DNA of 64,000 nucleotides, taken from positions 2,677,001 through 2,741,000 of the forward strand of contig NZ_CP027773.1 of the NCBI RefSeq assembly GCF_003019815.1, read 5' to 3'. The position numbers were made by a program, and so were the translations under genes. Position 1 is the stretch's first letter. The number at the start of each line of letters is the position of its first letter. A model generated the notes under the pieces. It was given only the letters and a program-made list of their open reading frames with translations. It had not been told where the DNA came from and ran no database searches. Positions 8,673 through 16,263 of this stretch are shown here, one piece after another. The stretch comes from Variovorax sp. PMC12. GTDB lineage: Bacteria; Pseudomonadota; Gammaproteobacteria; Burkholderiales; Burkholderiaceae_C.

Positions 8673-8999
8673 TCAGCCGCAGCGGACCTCGGTCACGCGG
8701 TTGCGCGCATCGACGTCCAGGTTCAGGCGTCCGCCGTTGAGTTCCATCGTCGCTGCCTCGCCGGGCTTCAGCACCCGCACGACGCCAGCTCCGGCGCGCA
8801 CGCGGGCGGCGGCTTCCAGCTGCGGCGTCAGCGGCTGGCCGACCGCGAAGCGGGCACCATCTGCGTTGCACTGATAGACCGGTGCCGGGGGTGGCACGGG
8901 CGCGGCGGGCGCAGGAGCGGGTGCGGGGGCCGGGGCGGCGCAGCCCGCGAGCAGGGCGACAGCGCCGGCGACGGTCAGCAGCAGCGATTTGGTTTTCAC
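8673..8999 (-). CDS. I78-family peptidase inhibitor-like lipoprotein
   Basis: A 108-residue exported lipoprotein: signal peptide MKTKSLLLTVAGAVALLAGC with lipobox LAGC (Cys20), then an Ala/Pro linker (21-40), then a small domain with VGQPLTPQ, ARVRAGAGVVRVLKPG and a C-terminal RVTEVRCG. This is the pattern of the I78 (Aspergillus elastase inhibitor) family. Cys44 and Cys107 could pair. Inhibition of extracellular or periplasmic serine proteases is known for family members and only inferred here. It is 36 bp beyond purN on the same strand. Confidence 0.75.
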   Translation of the reverse strand: MKTKSLLLTVAGAVALLAGCAAPAPAPAPAPAAPVPPPAPVYQCNADGARFAVGQPLTPQLEAAARVRAGAGVVRVLKPGEAATMELNGGRLNLDVDARNRVTEVRCG

Positions 9000-9035
9000 T
9001 TCGAACTCCCGAAAACCCGCGAATATAAAACAACT

Positions 9036-9632
9036 TTACGGGTTGTGACTCGATGTATCAGCCAGCCATCCGGCGATCGCTGGTGGATACAACAGGTGCT
9101 CCTGCGCGAGCACCCGGCCGGCCAGCGTGGCGGCCGTGTCGTCGGGCAGCACCGGCACCACGGCCTGCGCCAGGATCGGGCCGTGGTCGAGTTCGGTCGT
9201 CACCTGGTGGACGGTCACGCCGGCCACCTTGCAGCCCGCCTCGATGGCGCGCTGATGGGTGTGGAGCCCCGGGAAAGCGGGCAGCAGCGAGGGATGGATA
9301 TTTATCAGCCGCCCCGCATAGCGTCCGACGAAGCCGGGCGTCAGGATGCGCATGAACCCGGCCAGCACCACCAGCGCGGGCGAATGGGCGTCGACGGCTG
9401 CCGCCAGGGCCTCGTCGAAAGCCTCGCGGGTCGCGAACTCGGTGTGCGGCACCACGGCGGTGTCGATGCCGTGCGAACGGGCAATGGCCAACCCGCCGGC
9501 CTCGGCCTTGTTGCTGATGACCGCGGCGATGCGGGCGCCGAAGCGCTCGGCCCAGCGGTCGCGTTCGGCGGCGCGCACGATGGCCGCCATGTTGGAGCCG
9601 CCGCCGGAGATCAGGATCACGATGTTCTTCAT
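9036..9632 (-). CDS. purN: Phosphoribosylglycinamide formyltransferase
   Basis: A 198-residue cytosolic enzyme that transfers a formyl group from 10-formyl-tetrahydrofolate to GAR in purine synthesis. The phosphate-binding ISGGGSNM is at residues 8-15. The catalytic set is visible as N (INIHPSLLPAFPG), H (same motif) and D (TTELDHGPIL). Length matches the family (about 190-210). Confidence 0.95.
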   Translation of the reverse strand: MKNIVILISGGGSNMAAIVRAAERDRWAERFGARIAAVISNKAEAGGLAIARSHGIDTAVVPHTEFATREAFDEALAAAVDAHSPALVVLAGFMRILTPGFVGRYAGRLINIHPSLLPAFPGLHTHQRAIEAGCKVAGVTVHQVTTELDHGPILAQAVVPVLPDDTAATLAGRVLAQEHLLYPPAIAGWLADTSSHNP

Positions 9633-9684
9633 GGGAGGCGGGATTATCCGCGCCGTGCTTGTCGCGACGCGGACACCGTTTCAC

Positions 9685-9736
9685 AGCACGACCGTGCTAA
9701 AACTCACGGTTCCGGAGACACACCGCGTCTGCGGTG
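9685..9736. promoter_or_regulatory. Two short dyads before the acyl-CoA dehydrogenase pair
   Basis: AGCACG-AC-CGTGCT (9685-9698) and CACCGC-GTCT-GCGGTG (9721-9736) are both perfect 6-bp inverted repeats, 26-77 bp before the first dehydrogenase start. They are candidate operator and leader hairpin. No regulator gene is adjacent. Confidence 0.3.
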
Positions 9737-9761
9737 AACCGATCAACACAGCGAGGCACGC

Positions 9762-10943
9762 ATGGATTTGAGCTTCACACCCGAAGAACAGAAGTTCCGC
9801 GAAGAGGTTCGCGCCTGGGTCAAAGAAAACCTTCCCCAAGAGATTTCGCACAAGGTGCACAACGCGCTGGAGCTGACGCGCGACGATTTGCAAGGCTGGG
9901 CCAAGATCCTCGGCAAGAAGGGCTGGCTGGGCTACGGCTGGCCGAAGGAATTCGGCGGCCCGGGCTGGACCGCCGTGCAGCGCCACCTGTTCGAGGAAGA
10001 AACCGCACTGGCCGGCGCGCCGCGCATCATTCCGTTCGGCCCCGTCATGGTGGCACCGGTGATCATGGCCTTCGGCAATGCCGAACAGCAGAAGCGCTTC
10101 CTCCCCGGCATCGCCAGCGGCGAAGTCTGGTGGAGCCAGGGCTACAGCGAGCCCGGCTCGGGTTCCGACCTCGCCTCGGTCAAGACGAAGGCGGAGCGCA
10201 AAGGCGACAAATACATCGTCAACGGCCAGAAGACCTGGACCACGCTCGGCCAGTACGGCGACTGGATGTTCAACCTCGTGCGTACCAGCAACGAGGGCAA
10301 GCCCCAGACCGGCATCAGCTTCCTGCTGCTCGACATGAAGTCGCCCGGCGTCACCGTGCGCCCGATCAAGCTGCTCGACGGCGGCCATGAAGTGAACGAG
10401 GTGTTCTTCGACAACGTCGAAGTGCCCGCCGAAAACCTGATCGGCGAAGAGAACAAGGGCTGGACCTACGCCAAGCACCTGCTCTCGCACGAGCGCACCA
10501 ACATCGCCGACGTGAACCGCGCCAAGCGCGAGCTCGAGCGCCTCAAGCGCATCGCCAAGAGCGAAGGCGTGTACGAAGACCAGCGCTTCCGCGACGAGAT
10601 CGCCAAGCTCGAAGTCGACATCGTCGCCCTCGAGATGATGGTGCTGCGCGTGCTGTCGGCCGCCACCTCGGGCAAGAACTCGCTCGACGTGGCCGGCCTG
10701 CTCAAGATCCGCGGCAGCGAGATCCAGCAGCGCTACAGCGAACTGATGATGCTGGCAGGCGGCCCCTATTCGCTGCCGCTGATCCGCGAGGCAATGGAAG
10801 CCGGCTGGCAAGGCGACTTCCCGGGCGGCAACCCGGCGCTCGCGCCGCTGACGTCGACCTTCTTCAACATGCGCAAGACCACCATCTACGGTGGCTCGAA
10901 CGAAGTGCAACGCAACATCGTCGCGCAGACGGTTCTGGGCTGA
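9762..10943 (+). CDS. Acyl-CoA dehydrogenase, first of a tandem pair
   Basis: A 393-residue FAD enzyme that oxidises an acyl-CoA to the 2-enoyl-CoA. The N-terminal helical domain is followed by the FAD/substrate segment WWSQGYSEPGSGSDL (about 125-140), the beta domain (KTWTTLGQYGDWM) and the C-terminal helical domain ending in IYGGSNEVQRNIVAQ, the usual FAD-contacting motif. The second dehydrogenase follows after 12 bp. In known alpha2-beta2 acyl-CoA dehydrogenases, such as the mycobacterial steroid-side-chain enzymes, this subunit type carries the intact cofactor site. Substrate chain unknown. Confidence 0.88.
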   Translation: MDLSFTPEEQKFREEVRAWVKENLPQEISHKVHNALELTRDDLQGWAKILGKKGWLGYGWPKEFGGPGWTAVQRHLFEEETALAGAPRIIPFGPVMVAPVIMAFGNAEQQKRFLPGIASGEVWWSQGYSEPGSGSDLASVKTKAERKGDKYIVNGQKTWTTLGQYGDWMFNLVRTSNEGKPQTGISFLLLDMKSPGVTVRPIKLLDGGHEVNEVFFDNVEVPAENLIGEENKGWTYAKHLLSHERTNIADVNRAKRELERLKRIAKSEGVYEDQRFRDEIAKLEVDIVALEMMVLRVLSAATSGKNSLDVAGLLKIRGSEIQQRYSELMMLAGGPYSLPLIREAMEAGWQGDFPGGNPALAPLTSTFFNMRKTTIYGGSNEVQRNIVAQTVLG

Positions 10944-10955
10944 GGAGACACGAAC

Positions 10956-12071
10956 ATGGATTTCAATTTTTCCGACGACCAGGAACAACTGCGCGACGCG
11001 GTTCGCAAGTGGGTCGACAAGGGCTATGACTTCGAGCGCCGCCGCGGCATCGAGGCCAAGGGCGGCTTCTCGCGGGAAGCCTGGGACGAACTGGCCGAAC
11101 TCGGCCTGGGCGGCCTCTACATCAGCGAAGACGACGGCGGCCTGGGCATGGGCCCGGTGGCCGGCATGGTCGTCATGGAAGAACTCGGCCGCGGCATCGT
11201 GCTGGAGCCCTTCGCGCAGACGCTGATCGCCGGCGCGGTGCTCAGCGGCTATGCCGACGCGAACACCAAGGAAGGCTGGCTGCCGCGCATCGCCGGCGGC
11301 CAGGCCATCGTGGTGCTGGCCTACCAGGAGCGCAAGGCGCGCTACCGCCTGGACGTGTGCGACGCCCACGCCGCGAAGAGCGGCAGCGGCTGGTCGCTGA
11401 ACGGCGCCAAGAGCGTGGTGCCGGTCGGCGACGAAGCCGACGCCTACCTCGTGCCCGCCAAGGTCGACGGCAAGATCGCCCTCTTCCTCGTCGAGCGCAG
11501 CGCCAGCGGCGTCGAGGCCCGCGGCTACGGCACGCAGGACGGCAGCCGCGCGGCCGAGGTGGTGTTCGACAAGGCCGACGCCACGCTGGTCACGCTCGAC
11601 GGCCTGGCAGCGCTCGAATACGCGGTGGACGTCGGCATTGCCGCCACCTGCGCCGAAGCGGTGGGCGTGATGGACAAGACCGTGGCCCTCACCGTCGACT
11701 ACATGAACCAGCGCAAGCAGTTCGGCGTGACCATCTCGACCTTCCAGGCGCTGCGCCATCGTGTCGCCGACATGAAGATGCAGCTCGAGCTCGCGCGCTC
11801 GATGAGCTACTACGCCACGCTCAAGCTCAACGCCCCGGCCGACGAACGCCGCCAGGCACTGGCACGCGCCAAGTACCAGCTCGGCGTTTCCATGCGCTAC
11901 GTGGCCGCGAACTCGGTGCAGCTGCACGGCGGTATCGGCGTGACCGACGAATACATCGGCAGCCACTACTTCCGCAAGCTCACGCAGCTCGAGCTGACTT
12001 TCGGCGACACGCTCCACCACCTGGGTGAAGTGTCGGCCCGCATGCAGGACACCGCCGGCGTCTTCGCCTGA
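10956..12071 (+). CDS. Acyl-CoA dehydrogenase-like partner subunit
   Basis: A 371-residue acyl-CoA dehydrogenase fold: N-terminal helices, beta domain (about 115-220) and C-terminal helices with YMNQRKQFGVTISTFQALRHR and HGGIGVTDEY. The conserved FAD segment of the middle domain is degenerate: VVLAYQERKARYRLD stands where the W-x-(S/T)-E-P-x-x-G-S-D type motif is expected. Together with its place 12 bp behind a canonical dehydrogenase, this suggests a structural or half-site partner in a heteromeric enzyme. Confidence 0.82.
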   Translation: MDFNFSDDQEQLRDAVRKWVDKGYDFERRRGIEAKGGFSREAWDELAELGLGGLYISEDDGGLGMGPVAGMVVMEELGRGIVLEPFAQTLIAGAVLSGYADANTKEGWLPRIAGGQAIVVLAYQERKARYRLDVCDAHAAKSGSGWSLNGAKSVVPVGDEADAYLVPAKVDGKIALFLVERSASGVEARGYGTQDGSRAAEVVFDKADATLVTLDGLAALEYAVDVGIAATCAEAVGVMDKTVALTVDYMNQRKQFGVTISTFQALRHRVADMKMQLELARSMSYYATLKLNAPADERRQALARAKYQLGVSMRYVAANSVQLHGGIGVTDEYIGSHYFRKLTQLELTFGDTLHHLGEVSARMQDTAGVFA

Positions 12072-12084
12072 CGACGACGGCGAC

Positions 12085-12120
12085 ACACCCGCAATCCGGC
12101 AACGCCGGTTTCACGGTGTT
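12085..12120. repeat. Short hairpin repeat, copy 1 (also at 61474)
   Basis: Inner stem CCGGC-AAC-GCCGG with outer ACACC/GGTGT pairs, followed by TCCG. The 3' half closely matches the hairpin at 61474-61510 (GCCGGTT, then CGGTGTTCC). It lies 14 bp after the second dehydrogenase stop and could act as a 3'-end stabiliser or weak terminator. I recall similar intergenic hairpins in Comamonadaceae genomes, unverified here. Confidence 0.5.
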
Positions 12121-12194
12121 CCGATAGCATCCAACGCCCGCCCGCCTTGCGCCGACGGGCGTTTTCACGTGGACTCCAGCCCCAGGAACGAAAC

Positions 12195-13562
12195 ATGCAA
12201 TCCCGCCGCACCCTTCTAGCTATGGCCGTCATCGGGACCGCCGCCACCGCCATGCTGACCGCCTGCGCCACCTCTTCATCGCCCTCGCCGTCGTATGCAG
12301 AGCGGCCGCCCGTCGTGTTCGTCCACGGCAACGGCGATTCGGCCGCGCTCTGGCAGACGACGATCTGGCGTTTCGAGTCCAACGGCTGGCCGGCCGACCG
12401 GCTGTTTGCCTTCGACCAGCCGAACCCGCTCGCGCGCGACGACGATGCCGTGGCCCAGCCCGGACGCAGTTCGACGGCCGAATCCGCGGCGTTCCTCAAG
12501 GCGCAGGTCGACAAGGTGCTGAAGGCCACGGGCGCCGCCAAGGTGGTGCTGATCGGCAATTCGCGCGGCGGCAACACCATCCGCACCTACGTGCAGAACG
12601 GCGGCGGCGCGGCCGTGGTGAGCCACGTGGTGCTGGGCGGCAACCCGGCGCACGGCATCTGGGCGGTGAAGGGTTTCCGCGAGAACAACGAGTTCTCGGG
12701 GCTGTCGGGCTTCATGCAGCAGCTCAATGCGCCCAAAGGTCCGGACGGCCAGGAAGTCACACCAGGAGTGACGTGGATGACCCTGCGCTCCGACAACAAC
12801 GACAAGTACGCGCAGCCCGACGGCGTGTGGATCGGCGCCCCCGGCAAGCCGACCAACATCGGCTTCGACGGCCCTGCGCTCAAGGGCGCGACCAACGTCG
12901 TGCTGCCGCGCGTGGATCACCGCGAGACTTCTTTCTCGCCCGCGGCATTCGCGGCCACATGGCAATTCCTGACCGGAGAAGCACCGCGCACCACCGCCGT
13001 GGTGCCGGACACCAAGGTCGTGCTCGACGGCCGGGCGATCGGCGCCGAAAACCTCGCGCTGAACGGCGCGCAGGTCACGGTGTATGCCGTGGACCCGGCA
13101 ACCGGCGCGCGGCGCGGCGAGGCCGTGCACACCAAGCCGGTCGGCGCCGATGGCCGCTGGGGCCCGTTCAACGCGCGCGGCGACACCGCCTATGAATTCG
13201 TCCTGAGCGCACCGGGCTACGGCACCACGCACATCTACCGCAGCCCCTTCCCACGCAGCGGCAGCTTCGTGCACCTGCGGCCGGAGCGCATCACGCCGGC
13301 CGACAACGGTGCGAGCTCCGTCGTCGTCTTCACGCGTCCGCGCGGCTACTTCGATGCCCAGCGCGACACCATGCGCTTCGACGGCAAGAGCCCGCCTCCC
13401 GGCGTGCCGCCCAAGGGCGCGGGCGTGGCCACCTCCAGGCTGCGGCTGGAGGGCGGCGGCGCGCCGCGCGCGGTGGCGGGCGAATTCAACGGCGAGCGCA
13501 TCACCGGCCTGACGTGGCCGGCCGCCCAGGAGCACGTGACGGTGCTCGAGCTGACCTACTGA
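12195..13562 (+). CDS. Exported alpha/beta-hydrolase lipoprotein
   Basis: A 455-residue secreted hydrolase. The signal peptide MQSRRTLLAMAVIGTAATAM ends in a lipobox (LTAC, Cys24) and begins with a twin-arginine-like SRRTLL. The alpha/beta-hydrolase half (about 38-270) has the oxyanion HGNGDSA and the nucleophile elbow GNSRGG, where Ser is the predicted nucleophile; VDHRE may supply the histidine. The C-terminal half (about 290-455) is beta-rich with AYEFVLSAPGYGT, reminiscent of carbohydrate/polymer-binding modules of depolymerases. Substrate (lipid or polyester) is a guess. The start at 12195 follows a GGAACG purine stretch and gives a proper signal peptide; the longer frame does not. Confidence 0.78.
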   Translation: MQSRRTLLAMAVIGTAATAMLTACATSSSPSPSYAERPPVVFVHGNGDSAALWQTTIWRFESNGWPADRLFAFDQPNPLARDDDAVAQPGRSSTAESAAFLKAQVDKVLKATGAAKVVLIGNSRGGNTIRTYVQNGGGAAVVSHVVLGGNPAHGIWAVKGFRENNEFSGLSGFMQQLNAPKGPDGQEVTPGVTWMTLRSDNNDKYAQPDGVWIGAPGKPTNIGFDGPALKGATNVVLPRVDHRETSFSPAAFAATWQFLTGEAPRTTAVVPDTKVVLDGRAIGAENLALNGAQVTVYAVDPATGARRGEAVHTKPVGADGRWGPFNARGDTAYEFVLSAPGYGTTHIYRSPFPRSGSFVHLRPERITPADNGASSVVVFTRPRGYFDAQRDTMRFDGKSPPPGVPPKGAGVATSRLRLEGGGAPRAVAGEFNGERITGLTWPAAQEHVTVLELTY

Positions 13563-13575
13563 AGAGGCACCCGCC

Positions 13576-14364
13576 ATGACCGACTCCGCCGCCCCCTTCG
13601 TGCTGCAGTCGCGCGACGCGCGCGGCGTTGTCACGCTGACGCTCAACCGCCCGGCCTCGTTCAACGCGCTGTCGGAAGGCATGCTGGGCGCGCTGGAGCA
13701 GGCGCTGGCCGGCATCGCAGCCGACGAGAGCGTGCGCGCCGTCGTCATCGCGGCAGCCGGCAAGGCTTTCTGCGCCGGCCATGACCTGAAAGAAATGCGC
13801 GCCAAACCATCGCTCGGCTACTACCGGCAGCTGTTCGAGCGCTGCGGGGCGATGATGCTGTCGATCCAGAAGCTCGACGTGCCGGTGATCGCGCGCGTGC
13901 ACGGCATCGCGACCGCGGCGGGCTGCCAGTTGGTGGCCGTGTGCGACCTGGCGGTGGCATCGAGCGAAGCCCGCTTCGCGGTCAGCGGCGTGAACGTGGG
14001 GCTGTTCTGCGCCACGCCCAGCGTCACGCTGTCGCGCAACCTCGGGCGCAAGGAAGCCTTCGAGATGCTCGTGACGGGCGAATTCATTGGCGCGGAAGAA
14101 GCGCGCGAGAAGGGGCTGGTCAACCGGGTGGCGGCATCCGCTGAACTCGACGCGGCCGTCGAGGCGCTGGTGGCGAGCATCGTCGCCAAGCCGCGCAAGG
14201 CGCTGGCGCTGGGCAAGGCCCTGTTCTACCGCCAGCTCGAAACCGGCATCGAGGCCGCCCTGGCAGACGCCAGCCGGACCATGGCCTGCAACATGATGGA
14301 CGAGAGCGCGCTGGAAGGCGTTCAGGCCTTCATCGAGAAGCGCCCGCCTTCCTGGAAGCGCTGA
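13576..14364 (+). CDS. Enoyl-CoA hydratase/isomerase family protein
   Basis: A 262-residue crotonase-fold enzyme. Oxyanion-hole segments are KAFCAGHDLKEM (about 57-68) and HGIATAAGCQLVAVCDLAVA (about 111-130). The residue after the first segment and the RFAVSGVNVGLFCATP stretch differ from classical hydratases with two Glu. The latter occurs in EchA/ECHDC3-like members, so the reaction may not be simple hydration. It is 13 bp behind the lipoprotein hydrolase and may share its transcript. It is convergent with the HNH gene, only 2 bp apart. Confidence 0.85.
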   Translation: MTDSAAPFVLQSRDARGVVTLTLNRPASFNALSEGMLGALEQALAGIAADESVRAVVIAAAGKAFCAGHDLKEMRAKPSLGYYRQLFERCGAMMLSIQKLDVPVIARVHGIATAAGCQLVAVCDLAVASSEARFAVSGVNVGLFCATPSVTLSRNLGRKEAFEMLVTGEFIGAEEAREKGLVNRVAASAELDAAVEALVASIVAKPRKALALGKALFYRQLETGIEAALADASRTMACNMMDESALEGVQAFIEKRPPSWKR

Positions 14365-14366
14365 AG

Positions 14367-14927
14367 CTAGGTGTCGTGCAGCCGCGAGCTTTGCGGCAGG
14401 TGCGCCATCAGGAACTCCATCTGGTCGGCCAGGATGCGCCGGTTGCGCAGGATGAAGTCTTCCCAGAGGCTGGGCACGTACGGCGCGTAGAGTAGCGGCA
14501 TGCCGGCCTGCTCGGGCGTGCGGCTGCTCTTGCGGTGGTTGCACGGCTTGCAGGCCGTGACCACGTTCATCCAGGTGTCGATGCCCCGCTGGGCAAAGGG
14601 AATGATGTGCTCGCGAGTGAGCTCGTCTTCATGGAAGTGCCCGCCGCAGTAGGCGCAGACGTTGCGGTCGCGCGAGAACAGCTTGCTGTTGGTCAGCCCC
14701 GGCCGCTGCGTGAAGGGATTGATGCGCGGCACGCCCTTGGTGCCGATGATGCTGTTGATCGCGATCTGCGATTGCTCGCCCGTGATGGCGTTGTGGCCGC
14801 CACGGAACACAGCCACCTGCGCGCCCACTTCCCAGCGAACTTCGTCCGCCGCATAGTGGATCACCGCCTGTTCCAGCGAAATCCATGACTGGGGCAGCCC
14901 TTGGGCCGACAGCTTCAAGACCTTCAC
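14367..14927 (-). CDS. HNH endonuclease
   Basis: A 186-residue protein with an HNH domain near the C-terminal half: zinc-binding CAYCGG, then the catalytic EHIIPFAQRG core, and ACKPCNHRKSSRTPEQAGM. The N-terminal about 80 residues look like the conserved extension of stand-alone proteobacterial HNH proteins of unknown role. I chose the GTG at 14927 because a strong GAGGAGG lies 5 bases upstream and the residues before it are low-quality. It is divergent from ribF and is a housekeeping-type HNH rather than a clear restriction enzyme. Confidence 0.8.
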   Translation of the reverse strand: MKVLKLSAQGLPQSWISLEQAVIHYAADEVRWEVGAQVAVFRGGHNAITGEQSQIAINSIIGTKGVPRINPFTQRPGLTNSKLFSRDRNVCAYCGGHFHEDELTREHIIPFAQRGIDTWMNVVTACKPCNHRKSSRTPEQAGMPLLYAPYVPSLWEDFILRNRRILADQMEFLMAHLPQSSRLHDT

Positions 14928-15093
14928 ACACGCCTCCTCGAAAAGTGAGAGAACACGGAAAGACCAGGGACACGGAGCGCGTTGCAGACCCACGCCGATC
15001 AACGCACTGCGTCACAATATACCGGCTTTGTGACAAATCGGCCTGATTCGCCCAATCGACGGGCGAAAGGCGCTATCAAAAAGATACTCACCG

Positions 15094-16131
15094 ATGCAGG
15101 TTTTCCGCGGCTTCCGGCACCCGGGCGTAGCCCCCGCCTGCGCCCTCACCATTGGCAATTTCGACGGCGTGCACCGTGGCCACCAGGCCATGCTCGCGCT
15201 CTTGCAGACCGAGGCCCGCCAGCGCGGGCTGCCGAGCTGCGTGCTCACCTTCGAGCCCCATCCGCGCGACTACTTCGCCGCGCTCACCAAGAAGCCCGAC
15301 CTGGCGCCGGCGCGCATCGGCACGCTGCGCGACAAGCTCAGCGAGCTGGCCGCCTGCGGCGTGGCACAGACCATCGTGCTGCCGTTCGACAGCCGGCTGG
15401 CTTCCCAGACGCCGGAAGAATTCATCCAGAACGTGCTGGTCGACGGCCTGGGCGCGCGCTATGTGCTGGTGGGCGACGATTTCCGCTTCGGCGCCAAGCG
15501 GGCCGGCGACTACGCCATGCTCGACGCGGCAGGCGACGCCCGCGGCTTCGACGTGGCGCGCATGAACAGCTACGAGGTGCACGGCCTGCGGGTTTCCAGT
15601 TCCGCCGTGCGCGAGGCGCTGGCCGAAGGCCGCATGGCCGACGCCCAGACGCTGCTCGGGCGGCCCTACACGATCTCCGGCCACGTGGTCCACGGCCGCA
15701 AGCTCGGCCGCGCGCTGGGTGCATCGGCGCCGGGCCTGGACGACGGTTTCCGCACCCTCAACCTGCGCTTCAAGCACTGGAAGCCGGCCGCCAGCGGCAT
15801 CTTCGCGGTGCTGGTCCACGGGCTGGCCTACCAGCCGCTGCCGGGCGTGGCGAACCTGGGCGTGCGCCCCTCGCTGGACGCCAACGACGTCAACGGCGGG
15901 CGGGTTCTGCTGGAAACCCATTGCCTGGAGTGGCCCTCGCATCTGGGGACCGAAGGGGCCTACGGTAAAATCGTGCGCGTGGAACTCCTGCACAAACTGC
16001 ACGACGAATTGCGCTACACCAGCCTCGAGGCCCTCACAGCGGGCATCGCGAAGGATGGGCGCGACGCACGTGCGTTCTTTGCGTCCACCCACGCCGAAAC
16101 CCACCGCCAGACCACGCGCGACCGAATTTAG
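15094..16131 (+). CDS. ribF: Bifunctional riboflavin kinase / FAD synthetase
   Basis: A 345-residue cytosolic enzyme that makes FMN and then FAD. The N-terminal adenylyltransferase half has TIGNFDGVHRGHQAML (about 19-34) and VGDDFRFG. SSSAVREAL leads into the C-terminal riboflavin-kinase half with GHVVHGRKLGR and ANLGVRPSL. Length is normal (about 310-350). The order ribF-ileS-lspA is widely conserved in proteobacteria and supports the call. Confidence 0.95.
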   Translation: MQVFRGFRHPGVAPACALTIGNFDGVHRGHQAMLALLQTEARQRGLPSCVLTFEPHPRDYFAALTKKPDLAPARIGTLRDKLSELAACGVAQTIVLPFDSRLASQTPEEFIQNVLVDGLGARYVLVGDDFRFGAKRAGDYAMLDAAGDARGFDVARMNSYEVHGLRVSSSAVREALAEGRMADAQTLLGRPYTISGHVVHGRKLGRALGASAPGLDDGFRTLNLRFKHWKPAASGIFAVLVHGLAYQPLPGVANLGVRPSLDANDVNGGRVLLETHCLEWPSHLGTEGAYGKIVRVELLHKLHDELRYTSLEALTAGIAKDGRDARAFFASTHAETHRQTTRDRI

Positions 16132-16152
16132 CCCTGCACGCCCGTGCTGCCG

Positions 16153-16234
16153 CCCTTCGACAAGCTCAGGGCGAACGGCTATACCTTCCGCACCGACACG
16201 CTTCATGCAGTTCGGGCTGAGCCTGTCGAAGCCC
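16153..16234. repeat. Imperfect inverted repeat between ribF and ileS
   Basis: Two arms of about 25 nt face each other: TTCGACAAGCTCAGGGCGAA (from 16156) and the opposite-strand form beginning GGGCTTCGACAGGCTCAGCC (16210-16234), separated by about 33 nt. About 20 of 25 positions agree. Motifs of this TTCGACA-GCTCAG type occur as dispersed intergenic repeats in many proteobacteria (from memory). Confidence 0.6.
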
Positions 16235-16263
16235 CCTAGAAGCCTTCTGCTTCGCACCCCAAC

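Noticed and set aside
9681..12086. Long minus-strand open frame opposite the acyl-CoA dehydrogenases
   Set aside because: Compositionally biased shadow with no domain; the plus-strand frames are well-conserved enzymes.
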